This document shows positions 1 to 9,609 of a stretch of 64,000 nucleotides of DNA, one piece after another. The stretch spans positions 10,758,001 to 10,822,000 of the forward strand of contig NC_133401.1 of NCBI RefSeq assembly GCF_047511655.1, written 5' to 3'. The DNA comes from Castor canadensis. Its lineage: Eukaryota > Chordata > Mammalia > Rodentia > Castoridae. The translations under genes and the position numbers were made by a program. The notes under the pieces are model-generated. The model saw nothing but the letters and a program-made list of their open reading frames with translations, did not search any database and was not told the DNA's origin. The stretch's first letter is position 1; the number at the start of each line of letters is the position of its first letter.

Positions 1-162
1 AGATCTGGGGCAGAGCCCAATTCATAACCTGCCTGTATAGATGGGGACACCCATCTTTAGTTGTGCTTTCTAGGTCTATTTTGGTCCCATGGCAGAGGGC
101 ACCCGACTTCTGGCCCTGCTCTATTGGAAAGTTCACCCTACTTAGTACAGACTAGAGGCACT
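1..162. repeat. Duplicated sequence left of the ERV
   Basis: This stretch matches 37313-37464 in unit B with about four differences. Together with 4000-4320 it makes one continuous sequence in B that the ERV splits in A. I do not recognise it. Short open frames in it show no family resemblance. It could be an old retroviral or LTR remnant. Confidence 0.7.
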
Positions 163-167
163 AATCA
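163..167. repeat. ERV target-site duplication, left copy
   Basis: AATCA directly precedes the TG of the 5' LTR and is repeated exactly at 3995-3999 after the 3' LTR. The unoccupied B counterpart (37465-37469) reads AGTCA once. This fixes the LTR borders and shows integrase-mediated insertion. Confidence 0.92.
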
Positions 168-373
168 TGTTTGGCCAGTGGGCAGCCACCCCATGGTGAT
201 CAGGGACTCTCTGCTCACTTTCCACTCCATCCCCTCCTTCCCTTCATGATTACCATGGCAACTCCTGCTGGCAGGCAATGGGTCCTGAACCATATTACCC
301 CGAGCTCCTCCCCACCAAACCTCGACCTATCCCGATGCCCCATAATATCTTAAGCTCTTGACTTCACCCAGGA

Positions 374-380
374 TATAAAA
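374..380 (+). promoter_or_regulatory. LTR TATA box
   Basis: TATAAAA lies about 80 bp upstream of the AATAAA signal in the same LTR, the normal retroviral U3/R arrangement. It is conserved in the 3' LTR at 3833-3839. Confidence 0.8.
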
Positions 381-460
381 ACTGGGCTGCCATTTCTCTG
401 GCGCGACTTCTCCGGCCCTGCTCTTTGGGGACAGTGAACCTCACCCGAGAGCGCGCTCTC

Positions 461-466
461 AATAAA
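461..466 (+). terminator. LTR polyadenylation signal (5' LTR)
   Basis: AATAAA sits in a directly repeated GCCTGCTTAAA-type context and is conserved in the 3' LTR at 3920-3925. In the 5' LTR it would normally be bypassed. Confidence 0.75.
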
Positions 467-537
467 GCCTGCTTAAAGCCTGCTTACTTTATTATTTGGC
501 TCCAATTTGGCCTTCCCATCAGCGTTGACCTAACATT

Positions 538-555
538 TGGTGCCAAACCCCGGAA
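538..555 (+). other. Primer binding site, tRNA-Phe-like
   Basis: The sequence starting TGGTGCCAAACCCCGG lies two bases after the 5' LTR. It matches the complement of the tRNA-Phe 3' end at about 15 of 18 positions as I recall that tRNA, and fits tRNA-Pro or tRNA-His less well. It primes minus-strand synthesis in the parent element. Confidence 0.7.
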
Positions 556-855
556 GGAAGCGAGCCTCACCTGACTCCAGGCAGTCAGGGCCCTGGGCCA
601 GGCCCTGGCTTGAGGCCCTTCCTCCTCTTCAGATCGATGCTCTGGCTCCGGCTTGGGTGAGTCTCCTCCCCTGTTTTGTTCCTCCTTGGGCCCCTGTCCT
701 AGTCGCGGCCAAGCCAGGATCAGCCCCTCCGCTTCTCCTCGCACCTGGGCATTCGGAGAGACGTCTCACCTGTCCAGGCTGCCTCCTCCGAACTGGGTCT
801 CCTCTTTTAGTGAGGGATGCTTCTCCAAAGGTTGAGACTCTCCGACAATTCAGGG
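556..855 (+). other. ERV leader (5' untranslated)
   Basis: About 300 bp lie between the primer site and the Gag start at 856. Short open frames on both strands here do not resemble retroviral proteins. A packaging signal is expected in this position, but I cannot identify one by eye. Confidence 0.6.
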
Positions 856-2628
856 ATGGGATCCTCCCAATCCAAGCCTGACTCAGGGACTCCCTTGTCC
901 TGTCTCCTCTCAAACTTCAAAATTTGGGACTCTCTCCAGACCTCCACCACAAGCAGCTCATTTTCTACTGCACCATGACATGGCCACAATACACCTTAAA
1001 CAACAACTCATAATGGCCTCCACAGGGCACTTTTGATTTTAATATCCTCACTAATCTTGACAATTTTTTGCCGTCAAACCCATAGATGGTCTGAGGTCCC
1101 ATATACACAGGCCTTTTGGGAACTGTGCTCTCGCCCCTCTCTGTGCCTCCAATGTTCCCCTTCCCAGATACTTCTAACACCCAATTCTTCTGGGTCCCCT
1201 CCCCCGTACCCCAACCCTTCTCCTTTATCTAAATCTATGGAATTCCTCACCCCTCCCTCACCACCAACCACATCCACCCTCATTGTCACATCCAGCTTTC
1301 CCTTGCCCTCCTCCTCCTTTGGCCTTGCCTCCCACACCCTCTGCTCCACCTACTCCCTGCCCTCCTACATCCCCAATAGCCTCCTACACTCGCTCACACC
1401 ACCCTCCCCCACCCTCTCTCCTTTGTCCTCTCCAAGAGGTGAGGACATGTCATGTCCAAGTCCATGTTCCTTTCTCTTCTCCTCAGTGACCTTCTGGAAG
1501 CTGTCATTACTGTACTCCATTACCAGGCAGAGGAACAGAGAGGAGATCTGGCAGGACATAAGGCCCCTAAGCCAGCTACCTGAAGCCCAGGTCTGGGTAC
1601 TGTACAGGGTCACTGGCTCCAGGGCCCCTCCACATGGCTGTCATCCTCAGTGATTATGGGAACAGAGCACTACAGGCTAGGGGCTCCTGTCTCTCCTCCA
1701 CACCCAGGCTCCTCCATGCCAGCCTCAGTCCACACCCAACTCATTGGACTTGCCAAAAGCTGCAGTTGCCCTGGCCACTGCACATGTGGACCCCTGTGCT
1801 GGGGTAACAGCTCCTCCTACAGGGCTCAGTGGAGTGCACTTCCTTCAGGAGCCTGCCCGGCCAGGTCCCAGCACATCACCAGGAAATATTTGGGATGCAC
1901 GCAGGAAGGGCCACTCTCCGAGGCTTCCTCAAAACCCAGCACTCAGGGAGAGAACATGTATAAAGGGAACCCTCTGCCCCATGCAGCCCTGGGTTGTCAG
2001 CCCAGGCGGGGACACTGACATAGAGATGTGCCAAAGACCTACACAGTGGAGGCCTCACAGCCTCCTGACCCTTTTTCTTAACCGCCTCCAGGAGGCCCTC
2101 ACCCAATATACCCAATTAGACCCTACCTCTCCTGCTGGGGCACCAATCCTGGCTGGACATTTTATATCCCAGTCCGCACCAGATATTAGAACTAAACAAA
2201 AAAAGGCCGAAAAAGGCCCTCAAACCCCTATACAGAATCTGATGAAAATGGCATTTAAAGTTTTAATGCCCTAAAAGAGGCAGCAGAATCAACCCACCAA
2301 AAAACACCTCCAACAAAAGGTGGCCCTCCAAACCCAAGCCTTGGTGGCAGCCCTGCGGCCGGCTGGATTAAAGCCCCGAGTCAAAGGAGGACCCTGAAAC
2401 CTCCCATCAGCCCCTCTGGGGGCCTGCTTCACATGTGGCAAAAAAAGCCACTGGGCTCGCCAATGCCCCAACCTGAGACCTCCAACTAAACCCTGCCCAA
2501 AATGCAAACAGGTGGGTCACTGGGGATCAGATTGTCCTGGACAGGGCTTACCCCCTGCGGCTCCTCGTGGAGGGTCAGCCCCACCAGCTATCCAGATCCC
2601 TGACTTTCTCAGACTGGCAGAAGATTGA
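856..2628 (+). pseudogene. gag: ERV gag relic (matrix, late domain, capsid, nucleocapsid)
   Basis: Gag builds the virion core. The start at 856 encodes Met-Gly-Ser-Ser, a typical myristoylation start. A PPPY late-domain motif lies at 1198-1209 in a proline-rich section. The capsid C-terminal region around 2080-2240 contains the conserved SQSAPDIR-type stretch. Two CX2CX4HX4C zinc knuckles lie at 2425-2466 and 2494-2535. All these parts share frame 1, so there is little net frameshifting. However, stops interrupt it soon after the matrix start (about 970), at 2272-2274, at 2395-2397 and at 2626-2628. The matrix and early capsid look shortened against a usual Gag of about 500 residues. It cannot make a full protein. 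Confidence 0.88.
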
Positions 2629-3192
2629 CGACGCCTTGACTCGGGGACCCCAATCACCCTCACCGAGCCCAGGGTCATACTCCAGGTAGTGGGTAAGTCC
2701 ATCTCCTTCCTCTTGGACATGGGGACTACCTATTCTCTGCTGCCTGCCCACTCAGGTTTAACAGTTCCTTCATCAGTCTCTGTTATGGGAATTGATGGCT
2801 TTCCCTTCTGCCCATACAAAACTCTGCCCCTTCCTTGTTCTGCTAGAGGTATATTTCCACACTCTTTCCTTATCATCCCATCCTACCGTGCCCCACTTCT
2901 AGGTCGAGATATTGTAACAAAGCTTGGGGCCTCCATAACCATCCCTCCCCACCTACCAGGACCTCTAGCTTCCCACTCACTCCTTCTGGCCTCCGACAGC
3001 CACCTAATCCCTTCACTTCCTAAACCTGCTCTGCCCACCTTTCCTCTTCCGGTCAACCCCATTGTCTGGGACATCTCAGTCCCGGTTGTGGCTACACACC
3101 ACTCGCCCATCCACATTTCTCTTATGGACCCTAACCAATATCCCTGTAGACCCCAACCTCCTTCTGTGCTCCCCCTTCCAGCAGGACTCTAA
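2629..3192 (+). pseudogene. pro: ERV protease relic running into the RT start
   Basis: Retroviral aspartic protease cleaves Gag and Pol. The frame follows gag directly, after the stop at 2626-2628. The active-site loop FLLDTG/A reads FLLDMG, with Asp-Met-Gly at 2716-2724, so the invariant Thr or Ser next to the catalytic Asp is replaced. The C-terminal LLGRDIV motif at about 2899-2919 is kept. The frame then enters the first residues of reverse transcriptase (NQYP near 3135) and stops at 3190-3192. The active-site change makes it catalytically doubtful even without the upstream stops. Confidence 0.87.
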
Positions 3193-3520
3193 AACGGGAA
3201 CAGCCAACCTCCTTAACTTTCTAGCCTCTAAGGGATACTGGGTCTCCCCAGCCAAGGCCCTTCTCTCCTTCCTGGAACCCTTGTTTCACCCCAGGGGCCT
3301 CCAATCCACCATCCATTGGGTCCAGGAGGCCTGCTCTGTTTGCTGTCAAGCAAACCCCCGTGGCGGACTCCATCTCCGCCAATCCCTCCACAACTCCATG
3401 GTAGCCAGCCCAATAAAGACTGGCAGATCGATTTCACTCATATGCCAATTAACTCGGGTAACGTTCAACCAGATGATGCTCCAGGATGCATGACTACCAC
3501 CTCCTCCCCATGCAGTCCGG
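3170..3520 (+). pseudogene. pol: ERV pol relic: RT thumb fragment fused to integrase fragment
   Basis: After the RT start, the sequence jumps to a short piece of RT thumb/connection type (LLNFLASKGYWVSPAKA, about 3210-3260, frame 2). It then jumps to the integrase N-terminal zinc region with a C-X2-C pair near 3330-3350. In frame 1 at about 3416-3445 it reads DWQIDFTHMP, which holds the first catalytic Asp of the integrase core. The RT palm with its YXDD box, the RNase H domain and most of the integrase core are gone. At least one frameshift separates the pieces. It is inactive and is best read as two or more internal deletions. Confidence 0.82.
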
Positions 3521-3626
3521 CTGTACTGGTCAAGTGGTCCAAAACATCCCTAGCCCCTAACTTTGCCCCCTTTCAGCAGGAAGTAGCCAGAACCGATTCT
3601 GTGCCCCTATACCAAAGAGTCTGGGA
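3521..3626 (+). other. ERV segment before the 3' LTR, no env recognised
   Basis: About 100 bp remain between the integrase fragment and the 3' LTR. A frame is open through it, but I see no transmembrane or immunosuppressive-type motif. No clean polypurine tract precedes the LTR; the bases before 3627 are only weakly purine-rich. Confidence 0.5.
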
Positions 3627-3994
3627 TGTTTGGCCGGTGGGCAGCCACCCCATGGTGATCAGGGACTCTCTGCTCACTTTCCACTCCATCCCCTCCTTCC
3701 CTTCATGATTACCATGGCAACTCCTGCTGGCAGGCAATGGGTCCTGACCCATATTACCCCAAGGTCCTTCCCACCAAACCTCGACCTATCCCGATGCCAC
3801 ATAATACCTTAAGCTCTTGACTTCACCCAGGATATAAAAACTGGGCTGCCATTTCTCTGGCGTGACTTCTCCGGCCCTGCTCATTGGGGACGGTGAACCT
3901 CGCCCAAGAGCGTGCTCTCAATAAAGCCTGCTTAAAGCCTGCTTGCTTTATTATTTGGCTCCGTTTTGGCCTTCCCATCAGCATCGACCTAAGA
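3627..3994 (+). repeat. 3' LTR of the ERV
   Basis: This 368-bp LTR is collinear with 168-535 with about 19 substitutions and no indels by hand count. TATAAAA is at 3833-3839 and AATAAA at 3920-3925. The end is slightly degraded (CCTAAGA instead of CCTAACA). It is followed at once by the target duplication. Confidence 0.93.
3920..3925 (+). terminator. Polyadenylation signal in the 3' LTR
   Basis: AATAAA is in the same context as in the 5' LTR and would end proviral transcripts. Confidence 0.75.
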
Positions 3995-3999
3995 AATCA
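3995..3999. repeat. ERV target-site duplication, right copy
   Basis: AATCA is identical to 163-167 and directly follows the 3' LTR. Confidence 0.92.
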
Positions 4000-4140
4000 G
4001 ACAGAGAACAAGGATATCCGGGGCCCAACTATGACTTTGATGGAAAAAAGGGACACAGAAAACCAGGGGACAGAGCAATTAGCAAATCCAAATCCACTTG
4101 GACTACTGGATCCACTTTGTCCTCTCTTTTGTCACAATAA
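4000..4140. repeat. Duplicated sequence right of the ERV
   Basis: This continues the sequence interrupted by the ERV and matches 37470-37610 with few differences. I do not recognise its family. Confidence 0.65.
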
Positions 4141-4297
4141 GGCTTTTTTTGGGAGGGGGTCTCTTTTTCTCTCTCTCTTTCTCCCCCTCCCTCCCTCTGG
4201 CCCTTCACCCTCCCCCCTCCCTCTCTCTCTCTCTCCCTCTCTCTTCCTCTCTCTCTCTTTCTCCCTCTCTCTTCCTCTCTCTCTCACTCTCCTCCAG
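4141..4297 (+). repeat. Polypyrimidine (CT-rich) tract
   Basis: A run of T, CTCT, CCCT and TTCTC units. It is longer than the equivalent tract in unit B (37613-37698), as expected for an unstable simple repeat. Confidence 0.85.
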
Positions 4298-4860
4298 GCG
4301 GATCACCGCGGACACTGAGATCTGCGATGGCTCCCATGCAATCCCGATGCCGCGGGCCTCAGCACATCCGTCGGGTTCCTCCAACCCTCTCGAACCGCTG
4401 TCCTGGCGTCGAGCACCTCTTGCCCAAACTCAGGCCTGAAGCCTTCGGGTTCGCGCTGGGGCTCTCGGGGCCTCCTCCGCCTTCCCGGAGCTCCGCCTGG
4501 GCGGCTCCCGCCATACACGGCCGCCTGCGGGGAGACGCGGCCCCGCTTCGCTGCCAAAGGTCTCCAAGGGCGCTGTGCGCGCGAGCGTCACATTTTGTGA
4601 ATGAGCGTCACATTTTGTGAACGTGCACAAAAGCGACCCCGCAAGAGCGCGCAAGTAAGCGTCTGTGAGAGAGCACGCATGTAACCATCTATAAGGGAGC
4701 GCCCACATAAAAGTGTATCTGTGAGAGCACGCGCACGTAAAAACGTCTCTGTGAGAGCGCGCGTAAAAGCGTCTTTGTGACAGCGCGCCCACGTAAAAGC
4801 ATCTTTGTGCGCGCCCGCGCCCGTCTATAATCCAGGGCGGTTGAGTGGAGCTCGTCCAAT
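4298..4860. promoter_or_regulatory. CpG-rich island with degenerate 26-30 bp tandem repeats (A copy)
   Basis: The segment is GC- and CpG-rich, unlike the AT-rich surroundings. From about 4640 to 4830 it holds roughly six degenerate units built on GAGCGCGCACGTAAAAGCGT followed by CTCTGTG. A 20-bp unit containing GCGTCACATTTTGTG is doubled near 4582-4622. TATAATCC follows at about 4835. Unit B has the same island with fewer repeats. CpG retention suggests an unmethylated germline promoter-like element, perhaps from an LTR. No transcript can be inferred from sequence alone. Confidence 0.6.
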
Positions 4861-5014
4861 GAAAGTACGTCGGGCACAAGTTGCTCCTGGTCCCAAGAAA
4901 GTGACAAGGGCCGTTGTCGTATTTTAAATTTCAGAAGAATAATTCTTCGGAAGGTACACATGCTCATGTCTCAGTTTAGTAGTCTTACTTTGTTTTCATT
5001 GTTATTTATTTTTG

Positions 5015-5165
5015 TTGCAGTACTGGGGATTGAACTCAGGGCCTCGTGCTTTTGTTTTTATTTTGTTTCTGATATAGGATCTGGCAGCTGCTTGCCCTGG
5101 CTGGCCTTGAACTCGAGATCCTCCCGAGTACCTAGAATTATAGGCGTGCACCAACACGCCTGGAA
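5015..5165 (-). repeat. SINE, ID-like plus B1-like halves
   Basis: On the plus strand it reads as the complement of a tRNA/ID-like box B region (ATTGAACTCAGGGCCT) followed by a B1-like half ending near CACGCCTGG. The B copy is at 38334-38481. Confidence 0.8.
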
Positions 5166-5220
5166 ATGTTTTAAAACGTAAGGGAAGGTAGAAATTTTCT
5201 TTGTCCTCTCTTCTGTGTGC

Positions 5221-6320
5221 AGAAAGTTAATTCTCATGCAAGTGTGCACACTTCTCCAGACTCATTATTGTTATTACTGACTTAGGTATGTCTGTAGTTA
5301 TGTTCATTTGCCAAAACAGAGGTCTCTCTTTCTCTCTGTCTCTCTCTCTTTCTTCTCTCTCCCTTCCCCTCTCTCTCTCTTTCTGTCTCCCGAGTCTCAG
5401 ATTGGATCGCAGGCTTCTTTGTCCAGAAGGCTATGACCACCGTCCTCCTATCTCTCCCTCCCCAATAGCTGGGATTACCGGTGTGAACTATCACACCCAG
5501 CTTAAAAGTTCCTCATCTCTTGAGAACCCCAAATTTAAATTTTTTAAATTGTTTTTTGTTGATAATTATTATGCAGCTACCACTTGTCATAAAGAATTAA
5601 AAAGTAAAGTGCACTTAGAACTAGTAATAAAAGGTCACAGGTGTTGAGAATCTGCTGATCACAATCAATTCTTGTACTCTGGGATGCTCTTCACACGCAT
5701 GGTTGGTGCATGTTCAGCCAAGGCTGTAGCCATTCCCCCTTCACTAGCATCATCTTGATGGTCTCTTAACAATTATCCATTCTCCTTGAGGAGCTCAACT
5801 GTCACTGTTTCCCCCAAATCAGGCCCCACGCTGAGAAAAGAAGTTTTGGAATCCGCCAGCCTTCTTTTGCACCCAGATTGTCTGGAACACCCCAGTGCAC
5901 TTCAAGGCTCTGCCACACTGAGCTGTAATTTAAGGCATAACAGCCAGGCTTGCTCAGGCAAGAGGACATCCTTCTCTTTTCCCCATATTGGAGGAGGAGC
6001 TGCAAAACACAGAAACTCATCTTACTTTTGGGCTTTTCTTTTTGCAGCACTGGTGCTTGAAATCAGAGTCTACACCTTGAGCCACTCCACCAGCCCTTTT
6101 TTGTGTTGGGTTTTTTTGAACTATTTGCCATGGCTGTCTTGGAACCTCTATCCTCCTGATGTCTGCCTCCTGAGTAGCTGGGATTACAGGAGTGAGCCAT
6201 CGGTGCCTGGCCTGTCTGAGCATTCTGAGTGCTAGGATTACAGTCATCACCACCATGGCCAGATTAGTTTAATTGAATGATCTATATGTGGAATTGCAGC
6301 TGATGGGTGGAGACTGGGAA
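5221..6320. repeat. A-only segment with CT repeat and SINEs
   Basis: This begins the 7-kb stretch absent from unit B. It holds a CT-rich simple repeat (about 5320-5390), a B1-like fragment ending about 5505 and a composite minus-strand SINE at about 6040-6262. The rest (5510-6040) shows no recognisable gene. Confidence 0.6.
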
Positions 6321-6329
6321 GATCTCAGT

Positions 6330-6965
6330 GATAGAGACCACACTGAAGTTCTCGCTACCCTCAGAGATTGTTCAGAGAGGAGACAAAGTGAGGAAGTGAA
6401 GAGAGTTTTACTCCAGAGCGGAGAACACACTCAAGGGCGAGGACAGGCGTCTACAGGGTTACGACGTGGTGGTCTAGTGTGTGTGCTGGTGTTTGCAGGA
6501 ACTGTGTCTCGAGATTGAAGAGTGAAAGTCACAAACAACGTGGTCAGCAAAAGGGCAAAGCTTTATCTGAGCAGAGAGGAAAAGTGTTGAGGAATTCCTT
6601 CATGGGAAGGTCTCAGAAAGGTTGAGTCACTGGAGGCTCCTTTGTCTTGGGGTTTTATAATGTGTTTATTTCCTGGTTGAAGGGAAGCCCACTGTCTCTA
6701 GGTGTTACCACTCCATTCATGGGGTGGACGCCTTTGCCAGCCAATCGCATCATCCAGGGGGTTGCGCATGCTCCCCCTGTCTTTTCTGATTGGCTCTGAG
6801 GTCCCGCGCCCTGGCTGAGCCTCCTATCAGGGCATGGTCACATGCCGTTCATGTGCCTCAGCAGTTTCAACGCTTGAGTGAGCGGTTTCAAGATTCCCCA
6901 CTCCCCTCACCTGTTTCTCGTGTCTCTGTGTCCTTGGTGTATTTCCCTTGAGGTTCCCTTGTCTA
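6330..6965 (-). repeat. LTR-like element, probably a solo LTR
   Basis: Read on the minus strand there are CCAAT boxes (complement of ATTGGCT near 6789 and a matching box near 6740), then TTATAAAA near 6652-6659, then sequence resembling an R/U5 region. It is richer in GC and CpG than its neighbours. I cannot fix its ends or family. It could instead be unrelated promoter-like sequence. Confidence 0.4.
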
Positions 6966-7054
6966 TATCAGCCTATTTTCTATCTCCTAACTCTCAGTCC
7001 TAGTTGCATGCCTCAGAATTTTGGTTAGCACTTATGGATAAACTTTAATGGGGG

Positions 7055-7350
7055 GAAGGATTTTTATTTTTTTGGTGGTACTGGGATTTGAACTCAAGCC
7101 TGGTGCTTGCTAGGCAGACACTCTAGCACTTGAGCCATGCCTTCAGCACTGAAGATGTTTTTTTGGTTCTAGGGATTTGAACTCAGGCTCTGATGCTTGC
7201 TAGGCAGGCATTGTACCACTTAAGCCAGCCCTTGTTTTGAATCAGTGTCTCAGTGTGTAGCCCAGGCTGGTATCCAACTCTTGATCCTCCTGCCTCCACC
7301 TACCAGGTGCTGGGATTACAGGACTGCACCACCACACCACTGGCTTGGAA
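7055..7350 (-). repeat. Two adjacent SINEs
   Basis: The complement of the tRNA/ID-like unit occurs twice (about 7070-7145 and 7165-7232). A B1-like half ending CACCACACC follows. Confidence 0.8.
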
Positions 7351-7584
7351 GGGAGGATTATCCACGAGTTAAGGCAGGGAGAAAGTGGGGGATTCCAGGA
7401 ATGAGTTGAGATTTTCCCAGAGTAGGGTTTCCTTTTTTTTTTGTCCTTATATGGAATTTTTGCATGTGTCACAGCATCAGATGTGTGATGGCAGTAGGCA
7501 ATTTTGCAAGGCTAATGATATAGAGATTTCATTAGTTTATAAACCAGCTGTCTGGGGTACTTTTGCTCTACACAGATAGAAATC

Positions 7585-8095
7585 ATGGGTAGGGGCTGAG
7601 CTCAGTGACTCACAGCTGTAATCCCAGCTACTTGGGAGTCGGGAGATAGGAGGATTATAGCTTGAGGCCAGTCTGGGCAAAAAAGTCAGCAGACTCTATC
7701 TCAAAGAGTAAGCCAGGCAGTGGTGGCACACATCTATAATCCCACAACTGTGTGGGAGGTGTAGGTAGGAGGATTGTGGTTTGAGGCTGGTTGGAGCAAA
7801 AAAGCATGAAATACTATCTGAAAAATAAAGCAGAAAAGGGCTTAGGGCATGGCTCAAATGGTTGAGTACTTGCCTAGCAAGTGAGAATCCCCAATACCAA
7901 AAAACCAAAATAAACAAAAACATGAGTAGATGAGGGGAAGCTTCTGCAATTATTCCAGTCCCTTGGCTGCTGTTTGCAAGTGGTATAGGGTTGGCGGAGT
8001 GGCTCAAGTGGTAGAGTGTCTGCCTAGCAAGCATGAGGCCCTGAGTTTAAACCCCAGTGTTGCAAAAAACAAAACCAAAAAACAACAGCAGGTGG
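7585..8095 (+). repeat. Plus-strand composite SINEs
   Basis: B1-like units at about 7595-7710 and 7715-7840 are followed by an ID-like unit (7840-7905). A separate ID-like copy (7988-8090) has box A GTGGCTCAAGTGG and box B GAGTTTAAACCCC, then an A-rich tail. Confidence 0.8.
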
Positions 8096-8469
8096 TGGAG
8101 TGGATGGCAGTGGGCAGTGGTAGTCAGTCCTGTGGGGGAGGCCACTGACAGCCAAGGCCATAAGTGCTACAGTTCTTTTGTGCTCCTAGCCGGGAGCTGG
8201 GGTGGAGGGGTCTCTCTGCCAGCTGATCTTAACAAGCCACTCTGATTTTCACTTTCAGCCTCTCCCGCAGTCAATTTCACTTTCACCACTCTGCTGTCAA
8301 CTCCTGTCAGTTTCACTCTGCCAATCAGTTGTGACTGACTGTTCCCATTGGGGACCCCTCACTCTACTAATAAGAATTATGCTACTGTGGGGGCTGCTTG
8401 CTGGCTTCACTTTTGCCCTGCTGCTGGGGCAGCTTCCTTCCTGCCACTGTGGCTTCTTCTCTTCTTTTT

Positions 8470-8935
8470 CTTCATATTGCACCTCAGCAAAGGTTGACAA
8501 GACTACTGGAGTGGAAGCCTTTATTGAGATCTGATGCAACACCAGTGAGGGTAGCAAGGAGGGCATCTCCCACCTGCTCAGGAAGTGAGGTGAACAGCCT
8601 GCTCTTATAGCCAGAAGTTGGCGGGAACAAGGATGTCTGCACCAATCACCAATCACAGCAGTCTCTTATCAAATGAGGACTGTGTTCACATCAATCACAG
8701 GTTTTCTGTGGGTCAAAGTGCTCCCACTCCCCCCCCCCCGAATCTGGGTAGACAGTTGGTGTTTTGTTGGGGCAGTGACTTCTGGAGCAGGAGTGATGCT
8801 TTGGGTGTTGGCATAAGGGCTGCTGGGCTGCCTAGCTTGGCTGTCCTTTGCTCAATGCAGCCAGGGCCCCAGAGAAGAGTCTGGCAGCTGTCAATTAGGG
8901 AATTAAGTCTCCCCAGACCTCAATATCTCAGCATA
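8470..8935 (-). repeat. LTR-like element, minus strand
   Basis: On the minus strand, TATAAG (8604-8609) is followed by AATAAA (8520-8525), giving U3-R-U5 order. The borders are uncertain and no internal retroviral sequence adjoins it, so a solo LTR is the simplest reading. The preceding 8100-8470 is unassigned. Confidence 0.45.
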
Positions 8936-8954
8936 TTTGAAAGAGAAATAAACA

Positions 8955-9050
8955 TTTTTTTTGGTGGTACTAAGGTTTGAACTCAGGGTCTCACAGTTGC
9001 TCATCAGGTACGCTACCATTTGAGCCACTCTGGCAACCCCCCCAAAAAAA
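8955..9050 (-). repeat. SINE, ID-like
   Basis: Complement of box B (TTTGAACTCAGGG) and box A (TTTGAGCCACTC) with a T-rich start. Confidence 0.8.
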
Positions 9051-9059
9051 CTTTCAGAA

Positions 9060-9605
9060 GGATAATTAAAACAAAGGCCTATCAGTAACAAGTGTTTTTA
9101 ACAGGACATAACGGTGTTGTAACAATGTTTAACTTCTGTCCCAGTGCCCCAGGGAGAGGTGGGTCCCTACCATCTGTTTCAATTATAACAAGGCAAAAGA
9201 CAGTTACTGGTCGTCTTGGTCAGTCATGTTGGTCTTAGCCAGGTTTAGGTGATCTTATTTTTTATATGTCAAGTGATCTCATGATGTCATGCTGCCATGT
9301 AAGTCTGTGGTTTCATCAATCTCTTGACACCATTTACTTTGGCTATTGTTTTTTTCTCTAAATCTCTCTAGCCCACCTCAGAATGGTGATGAAATGTGTT
9401 TCTCCAGTGTTAAACACTATTGTATATGAATTTGTGCTCAGAAAATCTGAAACAATTCAGTGATTTTTGTTCAGAAAATCCAAGTGAATCACTCTTTCAT
9501 CATCGTAGGGATTTTGAGATAGGACTCATGGAACAACCTCTTTCTCTGTCTTGCCTGCTCCTTATTTACTTGGATGCAGAGGTCCAGACCCAGCATTAGT
9601 CAGCA
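9060..9605. other. Unassigned sequence
   Basis: AT-rich single-copy-looking DNA with no open frame of note and no repeat that I recognise. Confidence 0.5.
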
Positions 9606-9609
9606 CCAT

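Larger units (their letters stand above)
168..535 (+). repeat. 5' LTR of the ERV
   Basis: This 368-bp LTR begins TGTTTGG and ends CCTAACA, so it has the usual TG...CA termini. It carries a TATA box (TATAAAA, 374-380) and a polyadenylation signal (AATAAA, 461-466), which places U3, R and U5 in order. It is collinear with 3627-3994. The start is fixed by homology with the 3' LTR and by the target duplication at 163-167. Confidence 0.93.
168..3994 (+). mobile_element. Defective gammaretrovirus-like ERV (class I)
   Basis: This endogenous provirus of 3.8 kb has two 368-bp LTRs, a tRNA-Phe-like primer site, a leader, a gag-pro frame, remnants of reverse transcriptase and integrase, and no recognisable env. 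A perfect 5-bp target duplication flanks it. The class follows from the two-knuckle Gag, a Gag start beginning Met-Gly, a PPPY late motif and the retropepsin fold motif. The internal region (3.1 kb) is far shorter than the usual 6-8 kb because most of pol and env are missing. In-frame stops and deletions make it non-coding. Such elements can only move with proteins supplied in trans. The two LTRs differ at about 19 of 368 positions by hand count. Confidence 0.93.

Noticed and set aside
1033..1653. Open frame of 206 codons, proline- and serine-rich, as a host gene
   Set aside because: It lies in the ERV gag phase, carries the PPPY late motif and sits between the Gag start and the capsid region.
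7988..8090. tRNA gene, because of clear box A and box B
   Set aside because: The unit recurs dozens of times with A-rich tails, so it is a tRNA/ID-derived SINE and has no cloverleaf that I can support.
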